Shown piece by piece: positions 44,951 through 53,350 of a stretch of DNA of 64,000 bases. The stretch comes from Thauera sp. JM12B12. GTDB lineage: Bacteria > Pseudomonadota > Gammaproteobacteria > Burkholderiales > Rhodocyclaceae. Each line of letters begins with the position of its first letter. Position 1 is the stretch's first letter. The DNA lies in the NCBI RefSeq assembly GCF_039614725.1, contig NZ_CP154859.1, positions 2,666,001 through 2,730,000 of the forward strand, read 5' to 3'. The position numbers and the translations under genes were made by a program. The notes under the pieces were generated by a model. The model was not told the origin of the DNA and did no database searches. It was given only the letters and a program-made list of their open reading frames with translations.

Positions 44951-46018
44951 TCATTGCTTGGTCGCCGTGGCGGCGCATTCGACGTAGCCGTCGCGCGCCT
45001 GCGGCTGCCGGCACCAGGTCTGCATGCGCGCGGCGTAGGGGTCGGTGCCGAAGGCGCGCACGATGCGGAGGATGCGGTCCGCCTCCGCCTGCGATGCCGC
45101 GGCGGCGATGCTGGCGAAATAGCCGTTGCGGAAATACACCCCCGCATCCTTCACGCCCTGCGCGGCCGCACGGTCGATCTCGTCGCGCGCGGCCGCGAGC
45201 GTCCGGTCGCTGCCGAACACCACGCCGTAGGCCGGCAGCGCCGGTGCGGACGGCGCCATGTTCCCGCTCGTGAGCTTGGGCGTCTTCGCGCTCGGCACAT
45301 CGGGGACGGTCGCGTTCGCGACCAGGGAGGGGTCGGGCCCCGGCGGCGCGGGCCACAGCGCCACGAGCGCGGCCGCAAGGACAAGCACCACCGCGCCACC
45401 GATGACGGCGAGCCGCGTCCGGCTGCCGGCCGGGTGCTCCGCCGTGCGCGAAGGTGGCTCGGCCTGTGCGGCGGCGGGCGGCGGCACGGGCGACGCGCGC
45501 GCCGCGGATGCGGACGAAGCGGCAGCCGGCGCGCCCGCGACAGGCGCCGGCCGCGCCGCTTCGCCCAGCACCTTGGCCAGCACCTCGACGAGCCGGTTGA
45601 CGTCGGCATTGAAGCGCGTGTTGCTGAGCTCGATCGCGTTGCGCCACGCCAGCCCGCGCAGCGGCTCGGGCAGTTCGGCCTCTTCAGGCATCGGCGTGCC
45701 GTCGAGCAGCACCGGGATGACGCGGATCTTGCGTACGAGCGCGGCCGCGATCTCAATGCGCACGAAGTCGCGCTCTTCGTCGAGCCGCGTTCCGCCCTCC
45801 GGGCGCGGCGCCAGCCAGCGCGCGCCGATGAGCACCAGCAGCACCTCGCACTGGCCCACCGCGTCGCGGATCACCTCGTCGAAGGGCAGGCCGGGCTCGA
45901 TCGCGTCCACGTCCATGAACACGCGCTCGGGGGAGAAGCGCTCGGTCAGCTCCTCGTAGATCGCGCGCGCATAGCCCGCCGCGTCGTCACGCCGGTAGCT
46001 GATGAAAACATTGCCCAT
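44951..46018 (-). CDS. TIR-domain protein with membrane anchor and periplasmic C-terminal domain
   Basis: A 355-residue protein with an unusual layout. Residues 1-150 are a TIR domain (NVFISYRRDDAAGYARAIYE, DVDAIEPGLPFDEVIRDAVG), with candidate catalytic Glu89 in RDFVRIEIAAAL, so NADase activity is possible. A Pro/Ala-rich linker (155-200) leads to one membrane helix (203-222, LAVIGGAVVLVLAAALVALW). The C-terminal part (about 260-350) carries a SPOR-like pattern, GVYFRNGYFASIAAAASQAE and AFGTDPYAARMQTWCRQ, with two cysteines that could form a disulfide. The TIR part faces the cytoplasm. ATG 46018 follows a GGAGGA site. It follows the DUF748 gene on the same strand but after a terminator. Confidence 0.85.
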   Translation of the reverse strand: MGNVFISYRRDDAAGYARAIYEELTERFSPERVFMDVDAIEPGLPFDEVIRDAVGQCEVLLVLIGARWLAPRPEGGTRLDEERDFVRIEIAAALVRKIRVIPVLLDGTPMPEEAELPEPLRGLAWRNAIELSNTRFNADVNRLVEVLAKVLGEAARPAPVAGAPAAASSASAARASPVPPPAAAQAEPPSRTAEHPAGSRTRLAVIGGAVVLVLAAALVALWPAPPGPDPSLVANATVPDVPSAKTPKLTSGNMAPSAPALPAYGVVFGSDRTLAAARDEIDRAAAQGVKDAGVYFRNGYFASIAAAASQAEADRILRIVRAFGTDPYAARMQTWCRQPQARDGYVECAATATKQ

Positions 46019-46084
46019 GGCTGCGTCCTCCCCGCGCACGGTGGTGATGGCCTGCACGGTTCAATCATAGTCGCCGAAAACACG

Positions 46085-46104
46085 ACGGGGGCCGCAGCCC
46101 CCGT
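46085..46104 (-). terminator. Intrinsic terminator after the DUF748 gene
   Basis: On the minus strand ACGGGGGC-TGCG-GCCCCCGT forms an eight-base stem followed by CGTGTTTTC. It lies 25 bases after the DUF748 stop and upstream of the TIR gene. Confidence 0.7.
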
Positions 46105-46128
46105 GGATGACGCAGCGTCCGGCCCCGC

Positions 46129-49100
46129 TCAGCGCAGCGAGAACTGCACCTGCCCGCCCTCGCCGAGCGGCTCCACCTTGGGCTCGAGCACGAACACACG
46201 CTCGCCAGGGACAGCGCCTTCGCCAACCAGCCATTCGCGCACCGCCTGCGCACGCTGCTGGGCGAGCGCGCGCAGCTCGGCCTCGCCGACGACGACGTTG
46301 GCGCGCATCAGCGCCTCCATCTCGGGCACGGGGAGGTCCTTGGTGAGACCGATCAGGTTGCGCGGCTTCTTGAAGTCGGCCGCCTTGTAGGCCTTCTCGA
46401 GGAGCACGGAATACTCCTCCGCGCTCACTTCGACGTCCTCGAGCGAAGGCGCCTCCTGGCCACGAGCGATCATCGCCTTGAGCTTCTGCGCGCGCACCGC
46501 GTTGTCGAGGCCGGTCTGGCGCAGGCCATCGACATCGGTCGCCGGGTCGGCGCGGCCGATGACGTCGAGCTTGAGCGCGGGGCGGTCGATGAGCGCCTTG
46601 GCAAGGGTCTCGAGCTTTTCCTGCTGGGCTTCGCCGGGCCGCGCCACACCGGGCGCGAGCGCGAGTTGGGAGAGCTCCTCGCCACCGCCGAGCGCCGATC
46701 CGAGCAACGCGAAGGGCGAGGTGATCGCCTTGCCGATGAGGTTGAACAGCATCTTCACCACCAGCCCGAAAACGCTGAACTCGGGGTCGTCGAGCGTGCC
46801 GGTGACCGGCAGGTGCAGGTCGATCTCGCCACGACTGTTCTTGAGCAGCGACACCGCGAGCTGCACCGGCAGGTTCACCGCGTCCGGGCTGTCGACCTTG
46901 TCGCCGAAGGTCAGCTGGTCGAGGAAGATCTGGTTGGTCGCGGTGAGCTTGCGGTCCTCGATCTTGTAGTTGAGCTCGGCCGACAGCTTCCCCTTGGCGA
47001 TGCCGTAGCCGACGTATTTGCCCGAGTAGCTCGACAACCCGGTGAGCTCGAAGTCCTTCACCTTGGCCAGGATGTCGAGGTGCGCATCCTGGCGGAAGGG
47101 GTTGAGCTCGCCGGTGATGCCGAGCGGCGCGGTCTTGTCCACCTTGCCCTCGACCTCGAGCCTGGCGATGGTGTCCGGCGCCGTGGAAAAGCCCGTGAGC
47201 GTGCCCGCGAGGTCGGTGAGGTTGGCGTCGTAGTTGGGACGGATGAAACGGTCGCTGAAGGCGACATTGCCGCGCTTGATCTCCACCCGGTCGATGCGGA
47301 TCGGCGGCGGAGGCGCACTCGGCGGAGCGAGCTCGGCCGTGCGCTGCCCCTCGGCGCGCGGCGCAGCCTGTACCGGGTCGTCGCCGGCCAGAGGCGTGGA
47401 AGCCGCTGCAGCCCGCGCTGCGGGCGGCTTCTCGTCGCCGCTGACACCGCCGATCTCGCGGATGTTGAGACGCCCCTGGTCATCCAGGATCAGCCGCGTA
47501 TAGAAGTCGTCCAGCGCCACCCGCTTGATGCCGAGCGAGAACGGCTCGAGGCGCGCATCGATGCCCCCCACCCGCAGACTGCGCCAACGCAGGAAGTCGG
47601 TGGCGTTGAGACGATCGACCGAGGCGAAGTTGCCCACCGCCACGTCACCATTGAAGCGTGCCAGCACTCGCCCGCTCCGCCCGGCCTGCAGGTTGAGCCG
47701 GCCCTGGGTGGTGAGGTTGCCGCGCGAGATCGCGATCTTGGTCTGCTCGAGCACGTAGGGCTGCAGCGGCAGCAGGTCGACGTTGCGCAGGTCCAGCCGC
47801 AGGTCGGCCTTCAGCGGCTCGAGCGTGAGCGGGCCCGAGGCGGAGACCTTGCCGCGCTGGTTGAAACGCGAGTCGAGCTTGAACTGCAGCGTGCTGCCCT
47901 TGGCGGTGGAGAACCCATCGACCTCGAAGTCGATGGCATCGACCGTCGTCACCACCGGCCGGCCCACGCTGCGGTCCTCCAGACGTACCGACGCCGTCTT
48001 CAGCGCCAGCTTGTCGACCGCGACCTCCCAGGCCCGACCGGCCCCGTCCTGAGCCGCCCCGGATCGGGCCGCGGGCGACGCGGGCGGCACCAGGGCATTC
48101 ACCAGGTCGAAGCTGCCGTCCTTGAGGCGCACCGCCGACACCGCGGCACCCTTCAGGTCCAGCCCGCGCAAGCGCACGCTGCGCCCGGCGAGGTCCACCA
48201 CCGCGACGCTGACGTCGAGCTCGGGGACCTTGATCGCCGGCGCCTTCGCACCCTTGAGCTTCAGGGCGAAGTTGCGCAGCGTGAGCGTCTCGGCTCCGAG
48301 CTCGATCTTCGGCTCGCCCTTCTCGCCGAGGGTGACGCGGTACTGCACGCCCCCACTGAGCGCACCGTCGCTGATCGTGCCACCCGGCAGCGCCTGCGCC
48401 AGGTAGGGCGCATAGCGCGCGAGCTGGATGGTCTCGAACTGCAGGTTGCCCGCGAACTGGAATGGCGACAGGCGCAGCACGTCCTCATGGACGAATTTCT
48501 CGCCGGCGTCGCTCACATAGTCGAGCCGGATCTCGGCGGGGAGTTCACCGACACTGGCAAGGTCGCGCATGTCGAGATTGATCGCCTCGATCCGCGCACG
48601 GAAGGGTTCGGCGAGCGAGCGGTCCTCGAAGCGGACAACGCCGTCGCGGATGCGCGTGAGCGCGAGCAGGAAGTCGGGGGCTGCGGGCGCGGGCGTGGCG
48701 GCCCCGCCGTCCGCGGCCTGCGGCGCCGCTGCGGTGGCCGCAGGCGCCTTCCCGGCGTCGCCCTTCCCGGCGTCGCCCTTCGCGGCAGCCTTTGCCGCGG
48801 GCGGAGGCAACAGGTCGAGCACGTTCAACCGCCCGTCCTTGCCCATCACCAGGTCGACCTCGGGCTGGGCGAGGCGCAGACGGGTGAAGTGCCAGCGCCC
48901 GACCAGCGGCTGGACGTCGGCGAACTCGAGCTCGAGCTCGGCGACCGACGCCACCGGCGCACCGCCGCGGTCCTGCACCACGAGCTGGTCTATCTGCAAC
49001 GGACCGCGCAGCGCCACCATCGGAGGCCCGTCGACCGGCTGGCTGAAGGACAGCTCCAGGTTGGTGGTGAGCAGTGCCGACGGCAGCTTGAAGCGCGGCT

Positions 49101-49854
49101 CGACCGGCAGGTAGGCCATCCAGGGCGCGAGGTCGAACTGCTTGAGCGCGACGTCGAGGATGGTCTCGTGCGTCTCGGCAAAGGGCTTGGTGCGGGCGCT
49201 GAGCAACAGCGGATCGCCATTGAGCTTCGCGCTCAGCGCCGGCTGGACGAAGACATCGACCCGCACCGGAAGATTGGAGATGAAGGGCACGCCAAGCCCG
49301 ATCTCGCTGAGCGTGTGGGTGAGGCCGCGCGGCTTGTCCTCGACGACGACCTCGCCGTCGCTGATGCGGATGTTGCCCACCGAGAACGGCAGCGGCGCCG
49401 CATCGTCCGCGGGCGTGTCGCCACCCATGGCCTGGAGGCGGTCGACAACATCGCTCCAGTTGTGGCGACCATCGGCCTCGAGCGCCAGCTTCACCCGCGG
49501 CCGCTCGAGGGCGAGCTCGTGCAGCACCACACCCTTGCGCACGATCGATTCGAGTTCCAGGTTTGCGCGCAGGGCGTCGAAGGCGAGCGCCTCGCCGCTG
49601 CCGCCCGCCTCCATCACCCGCAGACCACCCACCTCCGCGGTGAGCCGGAAGGGATTGATCAGCACGCGCTCGATGCTGACTTGGCGACCGAGCAGTTCGC
49701 TCAGGTGAAGCTGCGCGTAGTGCCGCGCCACCGGCGGCGTGGCGAGATACGCCACGGCCGACAGCGCCAGCAGCGTCCCCGCGGTCCACAGTGCCCGACG
49801 GACCCCCTTGCGCCGCGGCGGCAGCGTGGTCGAGTCGGTCGTGGTATCAGTCAT
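46129..49854 (-). CDS. DUF748-domain (AsmA-like) envelope protein
   Basis: A 1241-residue protein with one N-terminal membrane helix (residues about 20-42, RALWTAGTLLALSAVAYLAT) followed by a very long beta-rich periplasmic part of AsmA/DUF748 type: QVSIERVLINPFRLTAEVGG at the start and YDANLTDLAGTLTGFSTAPD and LDILAKVKDFELTGLSSYSG later. Near the end LKLDVIGRADPATDVDGLRQ resembles an OmpA-like segment. AsmA-like proteins bridge inner and outer membranes and move phospholipids. Two disordered Pro/Ala/Lys stretches lie near residues 360-400 and 790-830. Confidence 0.88.
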   Translation of the reverse strand: MTDTTTDSTTLPPRRKGVRRALWTAGTLLALSAVAYLATPPVARHYAQLHLSELLGRQVSIERVLINPFRLTAEVGGLRVMEAGGSGEALAFDALRANLELESIVRKGVVLHELALERPRVKLALEADGRHNWSDVVDRLQAMGGDTPADDAAPLPFSVGNIRISDGEVVVEDKPRGLTHTLSEIGLGVPFISNLPVRVDVFVQPALSAKLNGDPLLLSARTKPFAETHETILDVALKQFDLAPWMAYLPVEPRFKLPSALLTTNLELSFSQPVDGPPMVALRGPLQIDQLVVQDRGGAPVASVAELELEFADVQPLVGRWHFTRLRLAQPEVDLVMGKDGRLNVLDLLPPPAAKAAAKGDAGKGDAGKAPAATAAAPQAADGGAATPAPAAPDFLLALTRIRDGVVRFEDRSLAEPFRARIEAINLDMRDLASVGELPAEIRLDYVSDAGEKFVHEDVLRLSPFQFAGNLQFETIQLARYAPYLAQALPGGTISDGALSGGVQYRVTLGEKGEPKIELGAETLTLRNFALKLKGAKAPAIKVPELDVSVAVVDLAGRSVRLRGLDLKGAAVSAVRLKDGSFDLVNALVPPASPAARSGAAQDGAGRAWEVAVDKLALKTASVRLEDRSVGRPVVTTVDAIDFEVDGFSTAKGSTLQFKLDSRFNQRGKVSASGPLTLEPLKADLRLDLRNVDLLPLQPYVLEQTKIAISRGNLTTQGRLNLQAGRSGRVLARFNGDVAVGNFASVDRLNATDFLRWRSLRVGGIDARLEPFSLGIKRVALDDFYTRLILDDQGRLNIREIGGVSGDEKPPAARAAAASTPLAGDDPVQAAPRAEGQRTAELAPPSAPPPPIRIDRVEIKRGNVAFSDRFIRPNYDANLTDLAGTLTGFSTAPDTIARLEVEGKVDKTAPLGITGELNPFRQDAHLDILAKVKDFELTGLSSYSGKYVGYGIAKGKLSAELNYKIEDRKLTATNQIFLDQLTFGDKVDSPDAVNLPVQLAVSLLKNSRGEIDLHLPVTGTLDDPEFSVFGLVVKMLFNLIGKAITSPFALLGSALGGGEELSQLALAPGVARPGEAQQEKLETLAKALIDRPALKLDVIGRADPATDVDGLRQTGLDNAVRAQKLKAMIARGQEAPSLEDVEVSAEEYSVLLEKAYKAADFKKPRNLIGLTKDLPVPEMEALMRANVVVGEAELRALAQQRAQAVREWLVGEGAVPGERVFVLEPKVEPLGEGGQVQFSLR

Positions 49855-49992
49855 AAGACACTCCAGCGAGATGATTCATTCTTGTTGTTCCGATCAGCTC
49901 ATGCGCATCGGCCCGGCGCATGAAGCCTTGGATTGTCGCATTGCGGCATAGGGCGTATTCTGCGCCGCTTTCCACGCACAGGTAAGCACGCG

Positions 49993-51246
49993 ATGCCTGC
50001 CTCCACGCCCGCCGCGCCGCCGAACGGCCGCCATTTCGATGTCGTCATCATCGGCGCCGGCGCAGCCGGCATGATGTGCGCCGCCACCGCCGGTCAGCGC
50101 GGGCGCAGCGTGCTGCTGATCGACCACGCCACCAAGCTCGCGGAGAAGATCCGCATCTCCGGCGGCGGGCGCTGCAACTTCACCAACCGGCGCGTCGGCC
50201 CCGAGCACTACCTCAGCCTCAACCCGCACTTCGTGCGCTCGGCACTGTCGCGCTACACGGCGCGCGATTTTATAGATCTCGTGCAGCGCCACGGCATCGA
50301 TTTCCACGAAAGGGATTGGGGCCAGCTCTTTTGCGACGACTCGGCGCAACGGATCATCGACATGCTGCGCGCCGAATGCGCGGAGGGTGGCGTCGAATGG
50401 GCGATGCCGGCCAGCGTGCAGCAGATCCGTCGCCGCCCCACCGCGGGCGCCCCCGCCGACACCCACGAGCGCTTCGCCGTCGAGACCGACCGCGGGCATT
50501 TCGGAGCCTCCAGCCTGGTGGTCGCCACCGGCGGCCTGGCGATCCCCAAGATCGGCGCCACGCCCTTCGGTTACCGCATCGCCGAGCAGTTCGGCATCCC
50601 GGTCGTGCCGCCCCGCCCCGCACTGGTGCCGCTCACGCTGCCCCCCGAGACGCTGGCGCGCCTGGCACCGCTGGCGGGGATATCACTCGAGGTCGAAGCA
50701 CACTGCCGCGGCCCGGCATTCCGCGAGGCGGCTCTGGTCACCCATCGCGGCCTCTCCGGTCCCTCGATCCTGCAGGTATCGAGCTACTGGCAGGCCCAGG
50801 CCTACCGCGACGAGGACTGGGAGCCGGTGAGCCTGGACCTGCTGCCGGGCGTCGATGCCGAAGCCTGGCTGCTGGAGCATGCGCACGACCGCAGCCTGCT
50901 CGCCAACCTGCTCGCCGAGCGCCTGCCGCGGCGCTTTGCCCAGGCGTGGTGCGAGCTGCACGGATGGACGAAGCCGATCAACCAGTTCCGCCATGCCGAG
51001 CTGCGCGCGATCGCCGCCAGCCTCGCCGACTGGCGCCTCGTGCCTGCGGGCACGCAGGGCTACGCCAAGGCCGAGGTCACCCTGGGCGGCGTCGACACCC
51101 ACGCCCTGTCGTCGAAGACGATGGAAGCGCGCACGGTGCCGGGGCTGCATTTCATCGGCGAGGTGATGGACGTCACCGGCCATCTGGGCGGCTACAACTT
51201 CCAGTGGGCGTGGTCCTCGGGCGTGGCCTGTGGACTTGCGGTCTGA
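49993..51246 (+). CDS. HI0933/BaiN-family flavoprotein
   Basis: A 417-residue FAD protein. The dinucleotide motif FDVVIIGAGAAGMMCAATAG starts near residue 16 and is followed by KIRISGGGRCNFTNRRVGPE, the hallmark GGGRCN block. The C-terminal FIGEVMDVTGHLGGYNFQWA completes the HI0933-like (YhiN/BaiN) signature. Members are predicted oxidoreductases; some act on bile acids, but the substrate here is unknown. ATG 49993 was chosen to give the usual short N-terminus. Confidence 0.93.
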   Translation: MPASTPAAPPNGRHFDVVIIGAGAAGMMCAATAGQRGRSVLLIDHATKLAEKIRISGGGRCNFTNRRVGPEHYLSLNPHFVRSALSRYTARDFIDLVQRHGIDFHERDWGQLFCDDSAQRIIDMLRAECAEGGVEWAMPASVQQIRRRPTAGAPADTHERFAVETDRGHFGASSLVVATGGLAIPKIGATPFGYRIAEQFGIPVVPPRPALVPLTLPPETLARLAPLAGISLEVEAHCRGPAFREAALVTHRGLSGPSILQVSSYWQAQAYRDEDWEPVSLDLLPGVDAEAWLLEHAHDRSLLANLLAERLPRRFAQAWCELHGWTKPINQFRHAELRAIAASLADWRLVPAGTQGYAKAEVTLGGVDTHALSSKTMEARTVPGLHFIGEVMDVTGHLGGYNFQWAWSSGVACGLAV

Positions 51247-51273
51247 ACAGCGGCGCGCGCCCCTCGCGCTCGC

Positions 51274-52515
51274 TCACCCCTGGGGAGGGCGCGCCCGCGC
51301 ACCGTGCAGCAGGGGCAGCAAGCCGAGCAGCTGCAGCACGATCAGGCCTGCGAAGCTCAGCTGCAGGGCAGTCGCCATCTCGTGGCCATGCGCGCGCAGC
51401 ACGTCGAGCGCGTGCCCCATCCCCCACTGCACGACGAAGGCCCCGGCGAAGGCCATCAGGTTGATCGCCGTGCTGACGCGGCCGAACAGCGCCGGCGCGA
51501 AGGATCGCGAAGCGGCGAGGTAGCTCTGCGAGTTGACCGCGGAGAACATGCCGAACAGGAACCACAGCAGCAGCAGCGGCCCCTGCGACAGCAGGATCGC
51601 GGTCTGCACCAGCAGCAGCGCGACGTAACCGCCGCGCAGCAGGCTCAGCGGCTCGATGCCGCGGCGAGCCAGCCTCACCCCGAGCAGACCGATCGACAGC
51701 TGCCCGGCAAGGCTGCCGAGGTTGAGCACGACGAGCATGCCTGCGGCCTGCCCCAGGTCCAGGCCGTTCACGTTCATCAGCCACGGCACCGCCCACAGGC
51801 TCTGCAAGGCCATGAAGCCGCCGACGAAGGTGGCCGACGACGCGGCGAAGCGGAGGAAGGCGGGCGAGGCATAGATCCCGCCGAGCACCCTCAGCGCATC
51901 GCCGAACCTGCCGCGCGGCCCGGTGGACACCACCTCGGGCAGGCTGCGCCAGAGCGTCACGGAAGCCGCAAGCGCCACCCCGGCGATGATCCAGAACGCC
52001 CCCCGCCAACCGAGCACCGGCAAGGCGGCCTCGAGCGGGGCGCTCGCCGTCAGGGCGCCAAGTGCCCCCGCCGCCATGATGAAGCCGGTCATCGAGCTCT
52101 GGCGGTCGCGCGGAAACCAGAGCGCAAAGCCCTTCAGCGCCGCCATCAGGCAGGCCGACACGCCGAGGCCGATGAGGGCCCGCCCGGCGCCGAGCATCTG
52201 CAGGCTGTCACCGAGGGCGAACATGACCGCCCCGACCGCGGTCACCAGCAGCAGCAGGGACTCGACGCGCCGTGGCCCGAAACGGTCGAGTGCGATCCCG
52301 ACCGGAATCTGCGCGAGCCCGAAGGCGAGGAAGTAGGTGCTGGTGAGCAGCCCCAGGCTCGCCGCCGACAGGCCGAGTTCGGCGGTGAGCGCGGGCGAGA
52401 TCACGGCATTGACCGTGCGCAGCAGGTAGGACAGGAAGTAGCCGAGCGCGAACGGCAGAAAGATCCGCCCCCAGCGGCTGGGCATCGCGCTCGCTTGCAT
52501 GCGGGATGTATCCAT
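51274..52515 (-). CDS. MFS transporter
   Basis: A 413-residue carrier with 12 predicted helices. Its first helices read FLPFALGYFLSYLLRTVNAV, and the loop after helix 2 carries GIALDRFGPRRVE, the MFS signature. The half-site in TASAPLEAALPVLGWRGAFW marks helix 5. It resembles the nitrate/cyanate or hexuronate group only in general. The start could be ATG 52515 or 52500; the longer frame upstream has an odd Arg-rich tail. Its promoter region is shared with the FNR-box hemerythrin operon. Confidence 0.85.
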   Translation of the reverse strand: MDTSRMQASAMPSRWGRIFLPFALGYFLSYLLRTVNAVISPALTAELGLSAASLGLLTSTYFLAFGLAQIPVGIALDRFGPRRVESLLLLVTAVGAVMFALGDSLQMLGAGRALIGLGVSACLMAALKGFALWFPRDRQSSMTGFIMAAGALGALTASAPLEAALPVLGWRGAFWIIAGVALAASVTLWRSLPEVVSTGPRGRFGDALRVLGGIYASPAFLRFAASSATFVGGFMALQSLWAVPWLMNVNGLDLGQAAGMLVVLNLGSLAGQLSIGLLGVRLARRGIEPLSLLRGGYVALLLVQTAILLSQGPLLLLWFLFGMFSAVNSQSYLAASRSFAPALFGRVSTAINLMAFAGAFVVQWGMGHALDVLRAHGHEMATALQLSFAGLIVLQLLGLLPLLHGARARPPQG

Positions 52516-52610
52516 CGCGACCAAAACCGCATTGTGCCTGCGCTTTCGCCGCGCGGGCCAGCCACAGCGTCGCGCAGGCGGCTGCGCAGTTGTCATGCAG
52601 AACGGTCGAC

Positions 52611-52624
52611 TTGACTCTTATCAA
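52611..52624 (+). promoter_or_regulatory. FNR/ANR/DNR-type operator
   Basis: TTGACTCTTATCAA matches TTGAT-N4-ATCAA at nine of ten positions. Its centre is 62 bases before the hemerythrin ATG; an activator bound at the usual -41.5 position would start RNA about 21 bases before the ATG. It points to induction at low oxygen or by nitric oxide. Confidence 0.75.
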
Positions 52625-52679
52625 TGCCGCTGGGACGCGCACGCGGAAAATGCGTCGGACGACTTGCCCGGAGCGCAGC

Positions 52680-53135
52680 ATGACCTCGATCGCCGAACTG
52701 ATGACGCACGACCACCGCAGCTGCGACCACGATTTCGCTCGGGCGGAAACCCTCGCCAACAAGAGGGACTGGAGCGCGGCGAGCGCGGCGCTGGAAGCCT
52801 TCGCCGCCGGGCTCGAGGCCCACTTCCAGGCCGAGGAGGAAGACCTTTTCCCGCGCTTCGAAGCCGCCACCGGCATGACCCACGGGCCCACCCAGGTCAT
52901 GCGCGGCGAACATGCCGAGATGCGCGCGTCCATCGAACAGATGCGCGCGGCACTCGCCAGTCGCGATCTCGACGAGTTCGCCGGCGAAGCCGAGACCCTG
53001 CTCATCCTCATGCAGCAGCACAACATGAAGGAAGAGAACATCCTGTACCCGATGTGCGACATGCACCTCGGCGACCAGCGCGCCACGCTGGTCGACACCC
53101 TCGCCCATCGCCTTGCACCGGAGCACGCAGCATGA
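52680..53135 (+). CDS. Hemerythrin-domain protein
   Basis: A 151-residue four-helix protein of the hemerythrin HHE family. Iron-ligand candidates are His10 or His12 in MTHDHRSCDHD, His48 and Glu52 in HFQAEEEDLFP, His78 in GEHAEMR and His114/Glu118 in QQHNMKEENILYPMCD. Such proteins bind a di-iron centre and are linked to oxygen, nitric oxide or iron-sulfur repair. The ATG at 52680 follows a GGAGC-type site and gives the family start. It is the first gene of a three-gene operon under an FNR-like box. Confidence 0.92.
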   Translation: MTSIAELMTHDHRSCDHDFARAETLANKRDWSAASAALEAFAAGLEAHFQAEEEDLFPRFEAATGMTHGPTQVMRGEHAEMRASIEQMRAALASRDLDEFAGEAETLLILMQQHNMKEENILYPMCDMHLGDQRATLVDTLAHRLAPEHAA

Positions 53136-53350
53136 CCAACCCGACTGTCGACGCCCGCGGCCTGGAGCCGCCCGAACCCTTCGAGCGCGCCATGGAGGCC
53201 CTCGCCGACCTTGCGCCGGGCGGCGCCTTCACGCTGCTGCTCGACCGCATGCCGCATCCGCTGCTGCGCATCCTCGAGCGCGACGGCTACCGTCACGAGA
53301 CCGGCATCCGCGACGACGGCGCGGTCGAGATCCGCATCTCTCGTCCATGA
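53132..53350 (+). CDS. DUF2249-family protein
   Basis: A 72-residue protein that opens VDARGLEPPEPFERAMEAL and ends with DGYRHETGIRDDGAVEIRIS, the DUF2249 pattern (TusA-like fold, often beside hemerythrin domains in denitrifiers). The function is unknown. It overlaps both the hemerythrin gene and the next membrane protein gene by ATGA, so all three are tightly coupled. Confidence 0.88.
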   Translation: MTNPTVDARGLEPPEPFERAMEALADLAPGGAFTLLLDRMPHPLLRILERDGYRHETGIRDDGAVEIRISRP

